The notes: generated by a model not told the origin, from the letters alone. A stretch of 64,000 bases of DNA from Desulfonatronospira thiodismutans ASO3-1 (GCF_000174435.1 NZ_ACJN02000003.1:202263-266262); one strand, 5' to 3'. Positions 53,463-61,727 are shown, counted from the first letter of the stretch. Program-made: numbers and translations.

Positions 53463-53717
53463 CAAGCCTGGCGCAGGTAATAGAAAAGTGGACTAACTCA
53501 AGGTATTACAGCTTGTAAAAGAGCCTTTTATTGTTCCCACGCTCTGTCCCGCCAGGGCGGAAATATATTCTTTCTTCTTATTGTTCCCACGCTCTGCGTG
53601 GGAACAATCTCCGGACGCTCCGCGTCCAAGAAGATAAAGAGCGTGGGAACGATCAAGAAGATAAAGAGCGTAGGAACGATCAAAAAAAGATCATGTAATA
53701 CTCTTAAGGCCTTAGAT
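53463..53717. repeat. REP-like cluster between secretin and ExeA-type genes
   Basis: GTTCCCACGCTCTGTCCCGC (53534), then GTTCCCACGCTCTGCGTGGGAAC with CGGACGCTCCGCGTCC (53583-53630), then two further direct copies of AAGATAAAGAGCGT(G/A)GGAACGATC (53633 and 53660). The array sits inside the operon and separates the secretin from the ExeA-type ATPase by 255 bp; it could cut the transcript into two stability segments. Confidence 0.8.
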
Positions 53718-55334
53718 ATGGACTACTATAAACTCCTGCAGCTTGCCAGAGAGCCATTCGCCAACACCCCGGACCCGGACATGTTCTATCCGGCCAATCA
53801 GCACGCCCATTGCCTGCAGAAGCTGGAAGTAGCTGTCCGGCTGCGCCGTGGGCTCTGCGTTGTCAGCGGCGAAGTGGGCACCGGCAAGACCACGGTATGC
53901 AGATATCTTTACAGGTATCTGTCCGGGGATGATCTGTTCTGCACCCACCTGGTCCTGGATCCCTGCTTTGAAAACTCCTCGGATTTTGCAGCCCGCCTGA
54001 ACCAGGAGCTCAACGGCCGGGAGGCATCCCTTGGCTGCTCCAGCCAGTGCCAGCACAAGGAACAGATCCAGGAATTTATCCTGCGCCTCGGAGAGGAAGA
54101 AGGCCGCATAGTCACCCTGATAATCGACGAAGGGCAGAAACTTTCTGAGGACTGCCTGGAGTTCTTGCGGGAACTGCTCAACTTTGAGACCAACGAACAC
54201 AAGTTGTTGCAGATAATTATCTTTGCCCAGGATGAGTTCCTGGATATCCTGAAGCAGATGCCCAACCTGCAGGACCGGGTGGCTCTTCATTACCGCCTTG
54301 AACCCTTGAGCCGCAAAGACACCACCAGCTTTATCCTGCACAGGATCCAGGCCTCATCCACGGATCCTTCCAGACCTCCGGCGGTTACTTTTTCCCTGGC
54401 AGCCAGGAGGCTTATCTACAAAATGACCAGGGGGTATCCGCGCCGGATAATTCATCTGGGCCACAACATCCTGCTTACCCTGGTCATGCTGGAACGTACC
54501 AGGATCACCCGCAAAGTGGTCCACCGGGCGGCGGACAGTGTCTCCAGCCGCGAGATACCCCGGAGATCCTCCAGACCCCTGGCCCTGGCAGCCGGTACAG
54601 TAGCGGTGCTGCTGGCCCTGGGCTTGCTCTACCAGGCCGGACACCTGGAACAGGCCAAATCCCGCTGGCTTGCTTTCATTGCTTCGCATTATGATGCCGG
54701 GGATCCCCCTTCTCAGGACAGCAGTCGATACCGGGCTCCTGTCTCCCCAGCCCCGGACAGTTCCCCTGACCAGCAGGATCGGCCGGTACCGGCATATTCT
54801 TTAACGGCAAAAAACAGCCCTGACAACGACAGTCAGCCTGTCAGCACCCTGGATGCCTCTGCTGACCGGGACACCCTGGGCAAAGTCACAGTCATCAGCC
54901 GGGAAAGCCTCTGGACACTGGCGGATGCAGTCTACGGCAGAGGCAGTGTCGCGGCCGTGCAGCAGGTGGCTGAGGCCAATCCCTGGCTGACCAATCCGGA
55001 CATAATCCACGCCGGGCAGCAGATCACCCTCCCGGTCATCTCCCTCAAAAGCCCGTCTTCAAAGCAGCAGGTCTGGATCAGGCTTGCCTGGGCCAGGGAC
55101 CTGGACCAGGCCTACCAGCAGGCGTACAATGCCGGGCTGGACAGCTTCAGGGTGCTGGCCCTTAATGATGCCCAAGCTGGATTCGCCTTCTGGGTGGTGC
55201 ACCGGGAGTCCTTTGATGACCCATCTTCGGCCCGGCAGGTTCTGGACAGTAAATCAAGCTCCCTGATCCAGGAAGCGGAGATAGTCTCCCTGGAAGATTT
55301 CGACCGCACCTGGAAGCTGGCCGGGCTTGAATAA
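53718..55334 (+). CDS. ExeA/GspA/MshM-type AAA ATPase with LysM and SPOR-like C terminus
   Basis: Taken from ATG 53718 (MDYYKLLQLAREPFANTPDP), the family's normal start; codons upstream are repeat-derived. The 538-residue protein has Walker A GEVGTGKTT (about 51-59), Walker B TLIIDEGQKL (about 133-142), a membrane helix (LALAAGTVAVLLALGLLYQAG, about 289-309), a proline-rich linker, a LysM domain (SLWTLADAVYGRGSVAAVQQVAEANPWL) and a C-terminal SPOR-like part. ExeA-type proteins bind peptidoglycan and help place the secretin through the cell wall. Confidence 0.85.
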   Translation: MDYYKLLQLAREPFANTPDPDMFYPANQHAHCLQKLEVAVRLRRGLCVVSGEVGTGKTTVCRYLYRYLSGDDLFCTHLVLDPCFENSSDFAARLNQELNGREASLGCSSQCQHKEQIQEFILRLGEEEGRIVTLIIDEGQKLSEDCLEFLRELLNFETNEHKLLQIIIFAQDEFLDILKQMPNLQDRVALHYRLEPLSRKDTTSFILHRIQASSTDPSRPPAVTFSLAARRLIYKMTRGYPRRIIHLGHNILLTLVMLERTRITRKVVHRAADSVSSREIPRRSSRPLALAAGTVAVLLALGLLYQAGHLEQAKSRWLAFIASHYDAGDPPSQDSSRYRAPVSPAPDSSPDQQDRPVPAYSLTAKNSPDNDSQPVSTLDASADRDTLGKVTVISRESLWTLADAVYGRGSVAAVQQVAEANPWLTNPDIIHAGQQITLPVISLKSPSSKQQVWIRLAWARDLDQAYQQAYNAGLDSFRVLALNDAQAGFAFWVVHRESFDDPSSARQVLDSKSSSLIQEAEIVSLEDFDRTWKLAGLE

Positions 55335-55360
55335 AAGCATATTATTGAATAATATCAGGA

Positions 55361-55528
55361 TAACAGTTTAGCCATTTACATGTGGCATGGCTTCCTGCCT
55401 GGAGGCATACAGCCCGGAGGGGGACTGGCTCTCCCCGCACTTATTTTTAAAACATGTCAATCATCCCACAGAAAAATAAGTGCGGGGGTGCCTGTCCCCT
55501 GCTTTCGTTAAAAAGAGCTAAACTGTTA
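55361..55528. mobile_element. Double-palindrome element (GGGGACAGGCAC type), copy B
   Basis: Outer arms TAACAGTTTAGC and GCTAAACTGTTA enclose GGGACTGGCTCTCCCCGCACTTATTTTT and its counterpart AAAATAAGTGCGGGGGTGCCTGTCCCC. A TGTGGCATGGCTTCCTGCCT segment near the left arm repeats in reverse at 46340-46370. It ends only 20 bases before the gspE-like start codon, so the ribosome-binding site just escapes it. Confidence 0.8.
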
Positions 55529-55548
55529 CATAGCAGGAGACTTAATCT

Positions 55549-57252
55549 ATGCGTACAAAAATGCGCCTGGGAGAAATGCTCATCCAGGAAGGTCTTTTGA
55601 CCCAGCAGCAGCTGGAAAAATCCCTGTCCGCCAACAGGGGGACCGGGCTCAAGCTTGGCCAGTTCCTGGTACGCAACAATATCTGCCGCGAGGACAACAT
55701 TGTGGACATGCTCAGCCGCCAGCTGCGCATTGACCGCTACGATCCCTCCCGCTATCCGGTGGACAGCAGCCTTGCAGACCTTATCACCTCCGACCAGGCC
55801 AGGGAGTACAACACCGTTCCCCTGGCCAGATCCGGAAAGCTGCTGCGTGTAGCCACCCCGGACCCCCTGGACCTGGAATCCCTGGACGCCCTGGAGGTGG
55901 TCACCGGCCTGGAGATAGAGCCCGTGGTCTGCACCGAGTCAGACTTCGAGCAGGTGTACGGCTCCTTGTACGGCATGTACTGGAACATAGATGACGTCCT
56001 GGAAGACGTGGAGCAGGAGGAGCTAAGCGTCGAGGACCAGCAGGGAGGCGGCGGAGAAACCCAGGACATACACACCCTGGAAGAAGAAGCAGACCAGGGT
56101 CCGGTAATCAAGCTGGTCAACTCCATCCTGGCCCAGGCGGTGAAGCAGGGAGCAAGCGACGTGCATCTGAGCCCGGAAAAAAACAGGGTCCAGGCCAGGT
56201 TCCGGGTGGACGGCAAGCTAAGGGAAGTCCCTTCCCCGCCTTTAAATATGATGCCTTCCATTGTTTCCAGGATCAAGGTCCTGGCCGGAATGGACATTTC
56301 CGTATCGCGCATGCCCCAGGACGGGCGCTTTACCGTGGGCATGAAGGGCAGGGAGATCCATGTCCGGGCCTCCTGCATCCCCACCATACACGGGGAAAAC
56401 GTGGTCCTGCGCCTTCTGGACCTGAGCGCCAGGACCTTTGAGCTGGAAGAACTGGGCATGAACAGTGATGATTACCAGAAGATGAGCGAGGCCATTGACA
56501 CTCCCTATGGCATGATCCTGGCATCCGGTCCCACCGGCAGCGGCAAGAGCACCAGTCTGTATGCCATCCTGCGGCGCATAAACCAGCCGGACATAAATAT
56601 CATCACCCTGGAAGACCCTGTGGAATACCGGGTGCAGGGCGTGCGCCAGGTGCAGCTCAACACCCGCTCGGGCATGACCTTTGCCTCGGGCCTGCGCTCC
56701 ATCCTGCGCCAGGACCCGGACGTGATCATGGTCGGGGAAATGCGCGACGCCGAGACTGCCCGCATAGGCGTGCAGGCGGCCATGACCGGGCACCGGGTGT
56801 TGTCCACCCTGCATACCAATGACGCTGCAGGCGCAGTGGCCAGGTTCATAGACATGGGCATAGAGCACTACCTGGTCTCCTCAGTCCTGGTAGTTTCCTT
56901 TGCCCAGCGCCTCATGCGTAAAAACTGCTCCAAGTGCGCAAAACCGTACACACCGTCAGACAGGGCCCTAAAGGCCATGGGCCTGGAAAACTCCACTGAC
57001 TGCACCTTTATGCAGGGCCAGGGCTGCTACTCCTGCATGAATACGGGCTTTAGCGGACGTACAGCCGCCTTTGAGGTCTTAAGGGTTGACGACGAAGTCC
57101 GGGAAATGATCCAGACCGGAACCACCGGAACCCAGATGGGCCGGAGTCTCTCCCGGTCCGGCAAACTGCATGACCTGCGAAGCGACGCCGCCCGCAAAGT
57201 CTGCCAGGGGATGACTACTGTGGAGGAGGCCATGACTGTCGTCATGACTTGA
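55549..57252 (+). CDS. GspE/PilB/MshE-type secretion ATPase
   Basis: The 567-residue protein has the N-terminal GspE domain (LGEMLIQEGLLTQQQLEKSL), Walker A GPTGSGKST (about 326-334), an Asp box (NIITLEDPVEYRVQGVRQVQ), Walker B (LRSILRQDPDVIMVGEMRDAETA), a His box (GHRVLSTLHTNDAAGAVARF) and a zinc tetracysteine (CSKCAKPYT ... GCYSCMNTG). It powers pilin or pseudopilin polymerisation from the cytoplasm. GGAGA lies eight bases before the ATG; the next gene starts 4 bp after its stop. Confidence 0.95.
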   Translation: MRTKMRLGEMLIQEGLLTQQQLEKSLSANRGTGLKLGQFLVRNNICREDNIVDMLSRQLRIDRYDPSRYPVDSSLADLITSDQAREYNTVPLARSGKLLRVATPDPLDLESLDALEVVTGLEIEPVVCTESDFEQVYGSLYGMYWNIDDVLEDVEQEELSVEDQQGGGGETQDIHTLEEEADQGPVIKLVNSILAQAVKQGASDVHLSPEKNRVQARFRVDGKLREVPSPPLNMMPSIVSRIKVLAGMDISVSRMPQDGRFTVGMKGREIHVRASCIPTIHGENVVLRLLDLSARTFELEELGMNSDDYQKMSEAIDTPYGMILASGPTGSGKSTSLYAILRRINQPDINIITLEDPVEYRVQGVRQVQLNTRSGMTFASGLRSILRQDPDVIMVGEMRDAETARIGVQAAMTGHRVLSTLHTNDAAGAVARFIDMGIEHYLVSSVLVVSFAQRLMRKNCSKCAKPYTPSDRALKAMGLENSTDCTFMQGQGCYSCMNTGFSGRTAAFEVLRVDDEVREMIQTGTTGTQMGRSLSRSGKLHDLRSDAARKVCQGMTTVEEAMTVVMT

Positions 57253-57256
57253 GCCC

Positions 57257-58471
57257 ATGCCACCATTTAAGTACAAAGCCATAAACGATCAAGGTGCCAC
57301 AGTCTCCGGCACTATAGATGCCGCAGATCCCGGTGAGGCCCAGGAAAAGCTGGTCCGGCAGGGGCTTATTCCGCAGCAGGTCAGTACATCCAGGGAAGTG
57401 TTCGGGGATTTGAGCGGCAGGATCAACCTGTTTCTGGCCCGGGTCAGGCTCACAGACCTGGTCATATTCACCAAGCAGTTTCGCACCCTGATGAAGGCCG
57501 GCCTGCCCATGGGATCTTTGCTGGATGTCCTGGAGGAGCAGACCGAAAACCTGAAGCTCAAAAGAACAGCCGCCAGGATGAAAAAGGATATCCAGGAGGG
57601 TGGTACCCTGGCCGAGGCTTTTGAAAAGGAGCCCCAGATATTTTCTCAGTTGTACTGCAACATGATCCGGGCCGGCGAAAGCAGCGGACGCATGGTGGAC
57701 GTACTGGACCGCCTCATCTACCTTATGCAGCACGAGCACAAGGTAAAATCGGATATAAAAAGCGCTCTGCGCTACCCGGTCATCGTGGTCATCGCCCTGT
57801 TTGCGGCGTTTCTTTTTCTGCTCACCTTTGTCATCCCCCAGTTTGTGGGCATATTCGAGGGGGCAGGCATTGAACTGCCCCTGCCCACGCGCATCAGCCT
57901 GGCTCTTTATCAGTGGATAGTGGTCTACTGGCCGGTGAGCGTGGGAACTGTCATTTCCCTGGCTGCAGGGCTGTATATCTTTTTGAGGACTGAAAAGGGG
58001 CAGTACGTCAAGGACCTGGTATTACTCAGGATCCCGGTGCTTGGCCCTGTTCTTCTAAAAGCGGCCATGTCCAGGTTTGCCTCCATCTTTTCCATTCTCC
58101 AGGCCAGCGGAGTCTCAGTCTTAAACGCCATGGACGTACTCACCGGGACCATAGGCAACAAGGTCATTTCCGGCGAATTCCAGCGCATCCAGGCAGAGCT
58201 GCGCCAGGGCAGAGGGATATCCGGCCCCCTGGGTCAGTCCAGGTTCTTCACCCCCATGGTCATCAGCATGGTGGCCACCGGGGAGGAAGCCGGAAACCTG
58301 GACGAAATGCTCTCCGAGGTCTCCATCCATTACGACGACGAGGTGGAATACGCTGTCAGCCGCATGTCCGAGACCCTGGGTCCGGTACTCATCGCCATGC
58401 TGGCCGGGGTGGTGGGCTTCTTCGCCCTGGCCATCTTTCTGCCCATGTGGGACATGGTGCAGACCATTTGA
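57257..58471 (+). CDS. GspF/PilC/MshG-type inner-membrane platform protein
   Basis: A 404-residue protein with two T2SSF repeats: FTKQFRTLMKAGLPMGSLLDVLEEQTEN and MSRFASIFSILQASGVSVLNAMDVLTG, and membrane helices at about 173-193 (PVIVVIALFAAFLFLLTFVIPQF), 223-242 and 375-398. It is the rotor-like platform that works with the ATPase. It is the last gene of the machine in the window; no pilin, pseudopilin or prepilin peptidase gene follows. Confidence 0.95.
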   Translation: MPPFKYKAINDQGATVSGTIDAADPGEAQEKLVRQGLIPQQVSTSREVFGDLSGRINLFLARVRLTDLVIFTKQFRTLMKAGLPMGSLLDVLEEQTENLKLKRTAARMKKDIQEGGTLAEAFEKEPQIFSQLYCNMIRAGESSGRMVDVLDRLIYLMQHEHKVKSDIKSALRYPVIVVIALFAAFLFLLTFVIPQFVGIFEGAGIELPLPTRISLALYQWIVVYWPVSVGTVISLAAGLYIFLRTEKGQYVKDLVLLRIPVLGPVLLKAAMSRFASIFSILQASGVSVLNAMDVLTGTIGNKVISGEFQRIQAELRQGRGISGPLGQSRFFTPMVISMVATGEEAGNLDEMLSEVSIHYDDEVEYAVSRMSETLGPVLIAMLAGVVGFFALAIFLPMWDMVQTI

Positions 58472-58708
58472 TGGAAAGGGGCATTCTTATTGTTCCCACG
58501 CTCTGCGTGGGAACATTCTCCGGACGCTCAGCGTCCACGAATGACCGCGGGAGTGGCCCAAAGACATTCCCTTTTTCTTATGATCCAGCACTCACTTTTA
58601 AATGCTTTTATTTTCCTGGTACTTCTCCATTGCCAAAAGTGAGTGCTGGATCGAAAGACGTCCCCACGCAGAGCGTGGGAACGATAAAAGAAAAGACAGA
58701 TACCGGAT
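58472..58708. repeat. REP-like unit split by a 71-bp palindrome
   Basis: GTTCCCACGCTCTGCGTGGGAAC and CGGACGCTCAGCGTCC (58494-58540), then the 71-bp palindrome at 58582-58652, then a reversed half GCAGAGCGTGGGAACGAT. The outer halves are those of one REP unit, so the palindrome probably inserted into it. Confidence 0.8.
58582..58652 (+). mobile_element. 71-bp palindromic mini-element, copy 1
   Basis: Arms GATCCAGCACTCACTTTT and AAAAGTGAGTGCTGGATC (18 bases, perfect) flank a 35-base centre. The copy at 60811-60881 is its exact reverse complement over all 71 bases. It is placed within a GTTCCCACGC-type REP unit in both cases. Confidence 0.9.
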
Positions 58709-59006
58709 ATGCAGACTTACAAAAAAGAAGAACTGATGATTCAACGGATATCGTGAGGAATTTCATTTCTGTCCTGGAAAGCATTAAAAATAAGAAAAGA
58801 GACAAGATCGCTGTGCTGCGGAAAATAAGCTTGAAGCTGTTATTCTTACCATTGAAGAACATGAAAGAATACAGAAACTTGCCGACATCATGGAGCATCT
58901 GCAGCTTTCTAAGTTGATTAAAGAACGAGAAAAAACACCTATAGACGAGTACGTTGATTTTTAGCAGCTTTTATCCAAGCACGGGCTTGGAAGAGATGAA
59001 CTATAA
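58709..59006 (+). pseudogene. Decayed Phd/YefM-type antitoxin
   Basis: Pieces of one antitoxin are readable in shifted frames: MQTYKKEELMI, then STDIVRNFISVLESIKNKKR, then KLEAVILTIEEHERIQKLAD, IMEHLQLSKLIKEREKTPID, EYVDF, a TAG codon at 58962-58964, and QLLSKHGLGRDEL to a TAA at 59004. Two frameshifts (near 58738 and 58820) and one in-frame TAG break it. The end overlaps a start codon at 58996 followed by NYKLKFN, the opening of a RelE-like toxin that is otherwise lost. Confidence 0.7.
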
Positions 59007-59022
59007 GCTCAAATTCAATGTT
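58996..59022 (+). pseudogene. N-terminal remnant of a RelE-like toxin
   Basis: ATG followed by codons for NYKLKFNV, the common opening of RelE/YafQ-type toxins, overlapping the end of the decayed antitoxin by 11 bases in the usual way. After about nine codons the similarity ends and a palindrome follows. Confidence 0.4.
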
Positions 59023-59049
59023 CAACCTGTTCTGCACTTGACATTGTCC

Positions 59050-59082
59050 ATGAAAATTCATACTCATCATATGAATTTTCAT
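59050..59082. promoter_or_regulatory. Inverted repeat upstream of the DUF4143 ATPase gene
   Basis: ATGAAAATTCATA and TATGAATTTTCAT form perfect 13-base arms around seven bases, 31 bases before the likely start of the ATPase gene. It could be an operator, or just another palindromic repeat; only one copy is seen in the window. Confidence 0.35.
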
Positions 59083-59113
59083 GCATGATCACGCCTCCAG
59101 GCAGCAGCACAAC

Positions 59114-60289
59114 ATGAGCCAGACAGTCATTCCAAGAGCCATTGATCTTCACAGGATCACCCGACTGATGGAAATATTCCCGGTGACCGCCATCCTTGGC
59201 GCCAGACAGTGCGGCAAGACGACCATGGCCGGTTTTTTCCATGCCGACCACCTCTTCGACCTGGAAAATCCCAGGGACATGGCCAGGCTGGAGACCCCAC
59301 AGCTGGCTCTGGAAGAACTCACCGGGCTCGTAGTCATCGACGAAATCCAGCGCCTGCCTGATCTCTTTCCCCTGCTCAGGCACCTTGTAGACACCATCCC
59401 GGACCAGAAATACCTGATACTGGGCAGCGCATCCAGAGAGCTTCTTCGGCAAGGCAGCGAATCCCTTGCCGGTCGGATGGGCTTGTACCATCTGGGCTGC
59501 CTGCACACCCTGGATGTGACTTCTTCCAGTGACCTCTGGCTGCGTGGCGGCTACCCCAGGGCCCTTCTGGCCAAAGACGATTTCTCGGCCTTTCTCTGGC
59601 TTGAAAACTATATCACTGCCTTTCTGGAGCAGGACATCCCGGCCCTGGGCATTGTAATTCCCGCCAGAACACTGCGCCGGTTCTGGTCCATGCTCAGTCA
59701 TTATCACGGGCAGCTGCTCAACTACTCTGAGCTGTCAACTTCCTTTGGCATCAGCGACATGACGGCGAGGAAATACCTGGATATCCTGGCTGGAACCTTC
59801 ATGGTCCGTACACTTCAGCCCTGGCACCCCAACGTTTCCAAACGACTGGTAAAGCGCCCCAAGCTCTACATCCGGGATTCGGGTCTGTTCCACTCACTCA
59901 TGGGCATCGACTCCATGGACACCCTGCTGGGCCATCCTAAGCTCGGGGCCTCGTGGGAGGGATTTGCCCTGGAAAATGTTTGCTTCTGCCTGGGCAAACA
60001 CGACCAGGAACTGGCTTTTTACCGCACCCATGGAGGTGCTGAACTCGATCTGTTCTGGAAGCACGGTGGACGAAACTGGGGAGTGGAATTCAAGTTTGCC
60101 GACGCCCCGCGAAAAACCAAATCCATGGATGTGGTCAGGAAAGACCTTGACCTGGCTCATCTCTGGGTAGTCTATCCAGGTCGGGACAGATACAGGCTGT
60201 CCGAGGATATAACCGTACTGCCGCTGCGCGACATCCGGGCCGGGTGGGAATACAGTATTGTTCACACGCTCTGTCACGCCAAGGGGTGA
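59114..60289 (+). CDS. ATP-binding protein, AAA_14/DUF4143 family
   Basis: Taken from ATG 59114 (MSQTVIPRAIDLHRITRLME); an ATG 11 codons upstream is also in frame. The P-loop is LGARQCGKTT (about residues 27-36), followed by LVVIDEIQRLPDLFPLLR, LILGSASRELLRQGSESLAGR, and the DUF4143 part with DMTARKYLDILAGTFMVRTLQPW, LYIRDSGLFHSLMG and the nuclease-like AELDLFWKHGGRNWGVEFK. The function is unknown. The last residues (SIVHTLCHAKG) are encoded by a degenerate GTTCCCACGC-type repeat, so the original end of the gene has been replaced. Confidence 0.85.
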   Translation: MSQTVIPRAIDLHRITRLMEIFPVTAILGARQCGKTTMAGFFHADHLFDLENPRDMARLETPQLALEELTGLVVIDEIQRLPDLFPLLRHLVDTIPDQKYLILGSASRELLRQGSESLAGRMGLYHLGCLHTLDVTSSSDLWLRGGYPRALLAKDDFSAFLWLENYITAFLEQDIPALGIVIPARTLRRFWSMLSHYHGQLLNYSELSTSFGISDMTARKYLDILAGTFMVRTLQPWHPNVSKRLVKRPKLYIRDSGLFHSLMGIDSMDTLLGHPKLGASWEGFALENVCFCLGKHDQELAFYRTHGGAELDLFWKHGGRNWGVEFKFADAPRKTKSMDVVRKDLDLAHLWVVYPGRDRYRLSEDITVLPLRDIRAGWEYSIVHTLCHAKG

Positions 60290-60483
60290 GAACATTATAA
60301 AAGAAGCAAAAAAACTGACTTTTTGCAGGTTCAGCTTGCCAGGCTTGCCCGCCAGGATTACAATGTCATGTAAACTAACGCGGGCCATGCCCGCAACCCA
60401 AGAAACAAAGAAACCTTAACCGCCAGTTCGCCCTGGTTGAATGGCTACGCCTACACTTCGGGATCACCGTAACGGAGGAGAAA

Positions 60484-60693
60484 ATGAGCCCAATAGAAAC
60501 CGATCATGAAACTATTAAAAGGATATTCAAGGAGTCTCTGGCTGAGACCTTGCATGAAAACAGGCAATTGTTTGAGGAAATAATCACGGACGTGTTTGAG
60601 GATCTCGCCCTCTCCGAGGCGATTAAAGAAGGAAAGGAAACTGAAAAAGTAAGTCGTGAAGAAATATTCAGGACTTTGGAGCAAAGGCAGTAA
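60484..60693 (+). CDS. Small antitoxin-like protein
   Basis: This 69-residue acidic helical protein (MSPIETDHETIKRIFKESLA, ending SREEIFRTLEQRQ) has an excellent ribosome-binding site (GGAGG seven bases before ATG). Small acidic proteins like this precede RelE/ParE toxins, and a RelE-like N-terminal fragment indeed lies downstream at 60975, now separated by a repeat array. I do not recognise a named antitoxin family, so the call is from build and context. Confidence 0.6.
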   Translation: MSPIETDHETIKRIFKESLAETLHENRQLFEEIITDVFEDLALSEAIKEGKETEKVSREEIFRTLEQRQ

Positions 60694-60774
60694 GTAGAAA
60701 TAATCTTTACAATAATATTGACTTCTCGTTTTGTGCAGACGCCGATGGCATAGAGTGGGGTTAAAAACTCTTCT

Positions 60775-60934
60775 CTTATCGTTCCCACGCTCTGCGTGGG
60801 AACGTTTTTCGATCCAGCACTCACTTTTGGCAATGGAGAAGTACCAGGAAAATAAAAGCATTTAAAAGTGAGTGCTGGATCATTTTGGACGCGGAGCGTC
60901 CGAAGAATGTTCCCACGCGGAGCGTGGGAACAAT
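60775..60934. repeat. REP unit split by the 71-bp palindrome
   Basis: GTTCCCACGCTCTGCGTGGGAAC (60781-60803), the 71-bp palindrome in reverse orientation (60811-60881), then GGACGCGGAGCGTCC and GTTCCCACGCGGAGCGTGGGAAC (60887-60931). The nested order mirrors the one at 58490-58683. Confidence 0.85.
60811..60881 (-). mobile_element. 71-bp palindromic mini-element, copy 2 (inverted)
   Basis: Exact reverse complement of 58582-58652; the arms are again GATCCAGCACTCACTTTT and AAAAGTGAGTGCTGGATC. The flanking bases differ from those of copy 1 and no target duplication is obvious. Confidence 0.9.
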
Positions 60935-60974
60935 AAGGCAACGTATAGGTTATTATTACTTACTTCCAAAGTCA

Positions 60975-61061
60975 ATGAAGGTTGCCTTCAGAGCCAGCTT
61001 CCACCGCGACCTTAAGAAGGTAAAGGATAAAGCTACACTCCAGATGGTGGGCACCACTTAA
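60975..61061 (+). pseudogene. Truncated RelE/ParE-type toxin
   Basis: ATG followed by codons for KVAFRASFHRDLKKVKDKAT, a typical RelE/ParE opening (F-x-x-S-F-x-R-D-L-K-K). The frame ends after 28 codons, where a GTTCCCACGC-type repeat begins (61073). The catalytic C-terminal half is missing, so it cannot act as a toxin. It belonged with the antitoxin at 60484. Confidence 0.7.
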
Positions 61062-61072
61062 AAGGATATTGT

Positions 61073-61210
61073 TCCCACGCTCTGTCCCGCCAGGGCGGGA
61101 GAACATCCCCCGGACGCTCCGTGTCCACAGAGAAGAGATATTGCCCACGCAACACCCCAGTGTATTAAAGGAGAATACACGGGGCAGGCCCGGAAGGACA
61201 CGGAAAATTT
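61073..61210. repeat. REP unit and CCCCAGTGTATT hairpin
   Basis: GTTCCCACGCTCTGTCCCGC with CGGACGCTCCGTGTCC, then CACAGAGAAGAGATATTGCCC and a hairpin CCCCAGTGTATT / AATACACGGGG (61157-61187). The part from 61123 to 61210 is repeated at 63118-63285 with about 75 extra bases, and the hairpin also occurs at 7018. Confidence 0.75.
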
Positions 61211-61279
61211 TGAAGCGTTGCGGAGCAACGAAAATTCCTCCTGGAGGTTATTCAGAAATTTTTTGGTATAAGCGGTGAG

Positions 61280-61625
61280 GCCCGGTATGGCGGGTGATAT
61301 CATCGGCAGGTACGGCAGAACCGGTCAGGATGAACTGGCCAGGCTACCCCCGCTCGTCAACCGCAAGCCGGATATGATTCCAGATGGCTGGTTCAATCTG
61401 CCATTCATCAATAAGACGCGGGGTAGCGCCCGCCAATACCAGGCGAGGGTCAATGACTACAGCCTGACGGGCATTCTCATCGACATCAAGCAATACTTCA
61501 CTGGCGGCCAGATTCCGGGCAGTAGCCGTTTTTCCGCAGGCTTTCGGCCCTTCAATGACCACGGCGCCGGTGGATGACAGGTGCTGCCGCAATTCGCCGA
61601 CCACCACTCTTGAGCGATAGTGCAT
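61280..61625 (-). pseudogene. Broken DUF4143-family ATPase, N-terminal fragment with in-frame TAG
   Basis: Read on the minus strand from 61625: MHYRSRVVVGELRQHLSSTG, then the P-loop IEGPKACGKTATARNLA, then LLDVDENARQAVVID and LIDEWQIEPAIWNHIRLAVDERG. At 61344-61346 a TAG interrupts, after which the same frame continues PGQFILTGSAVPADDITRHT, the expected sensor region. About 20 codons later the similarity ends in unrelated sequence. The remaining two thirds of the protein are lost. Confidence 0.8.
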
Positions 61626-61727
61626 GCCAGCCTCATAAATCCCGAAACATGAAGATTAACGATTGCAATTACTTTAGATAAATCTTTGCAATGGATTTAG
61701 ATTAATAAATGCAACAGAACTATTATG

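Noticed and set aside
58447-58917. Open frame of about 156 codons with VPTLCVGTFSGRSAS
   Set aside because: It is translated REP sequence (GTTCCCACGC family) joined to an out-of-frame antitoxin remnant; no ribosome-binding site or family.
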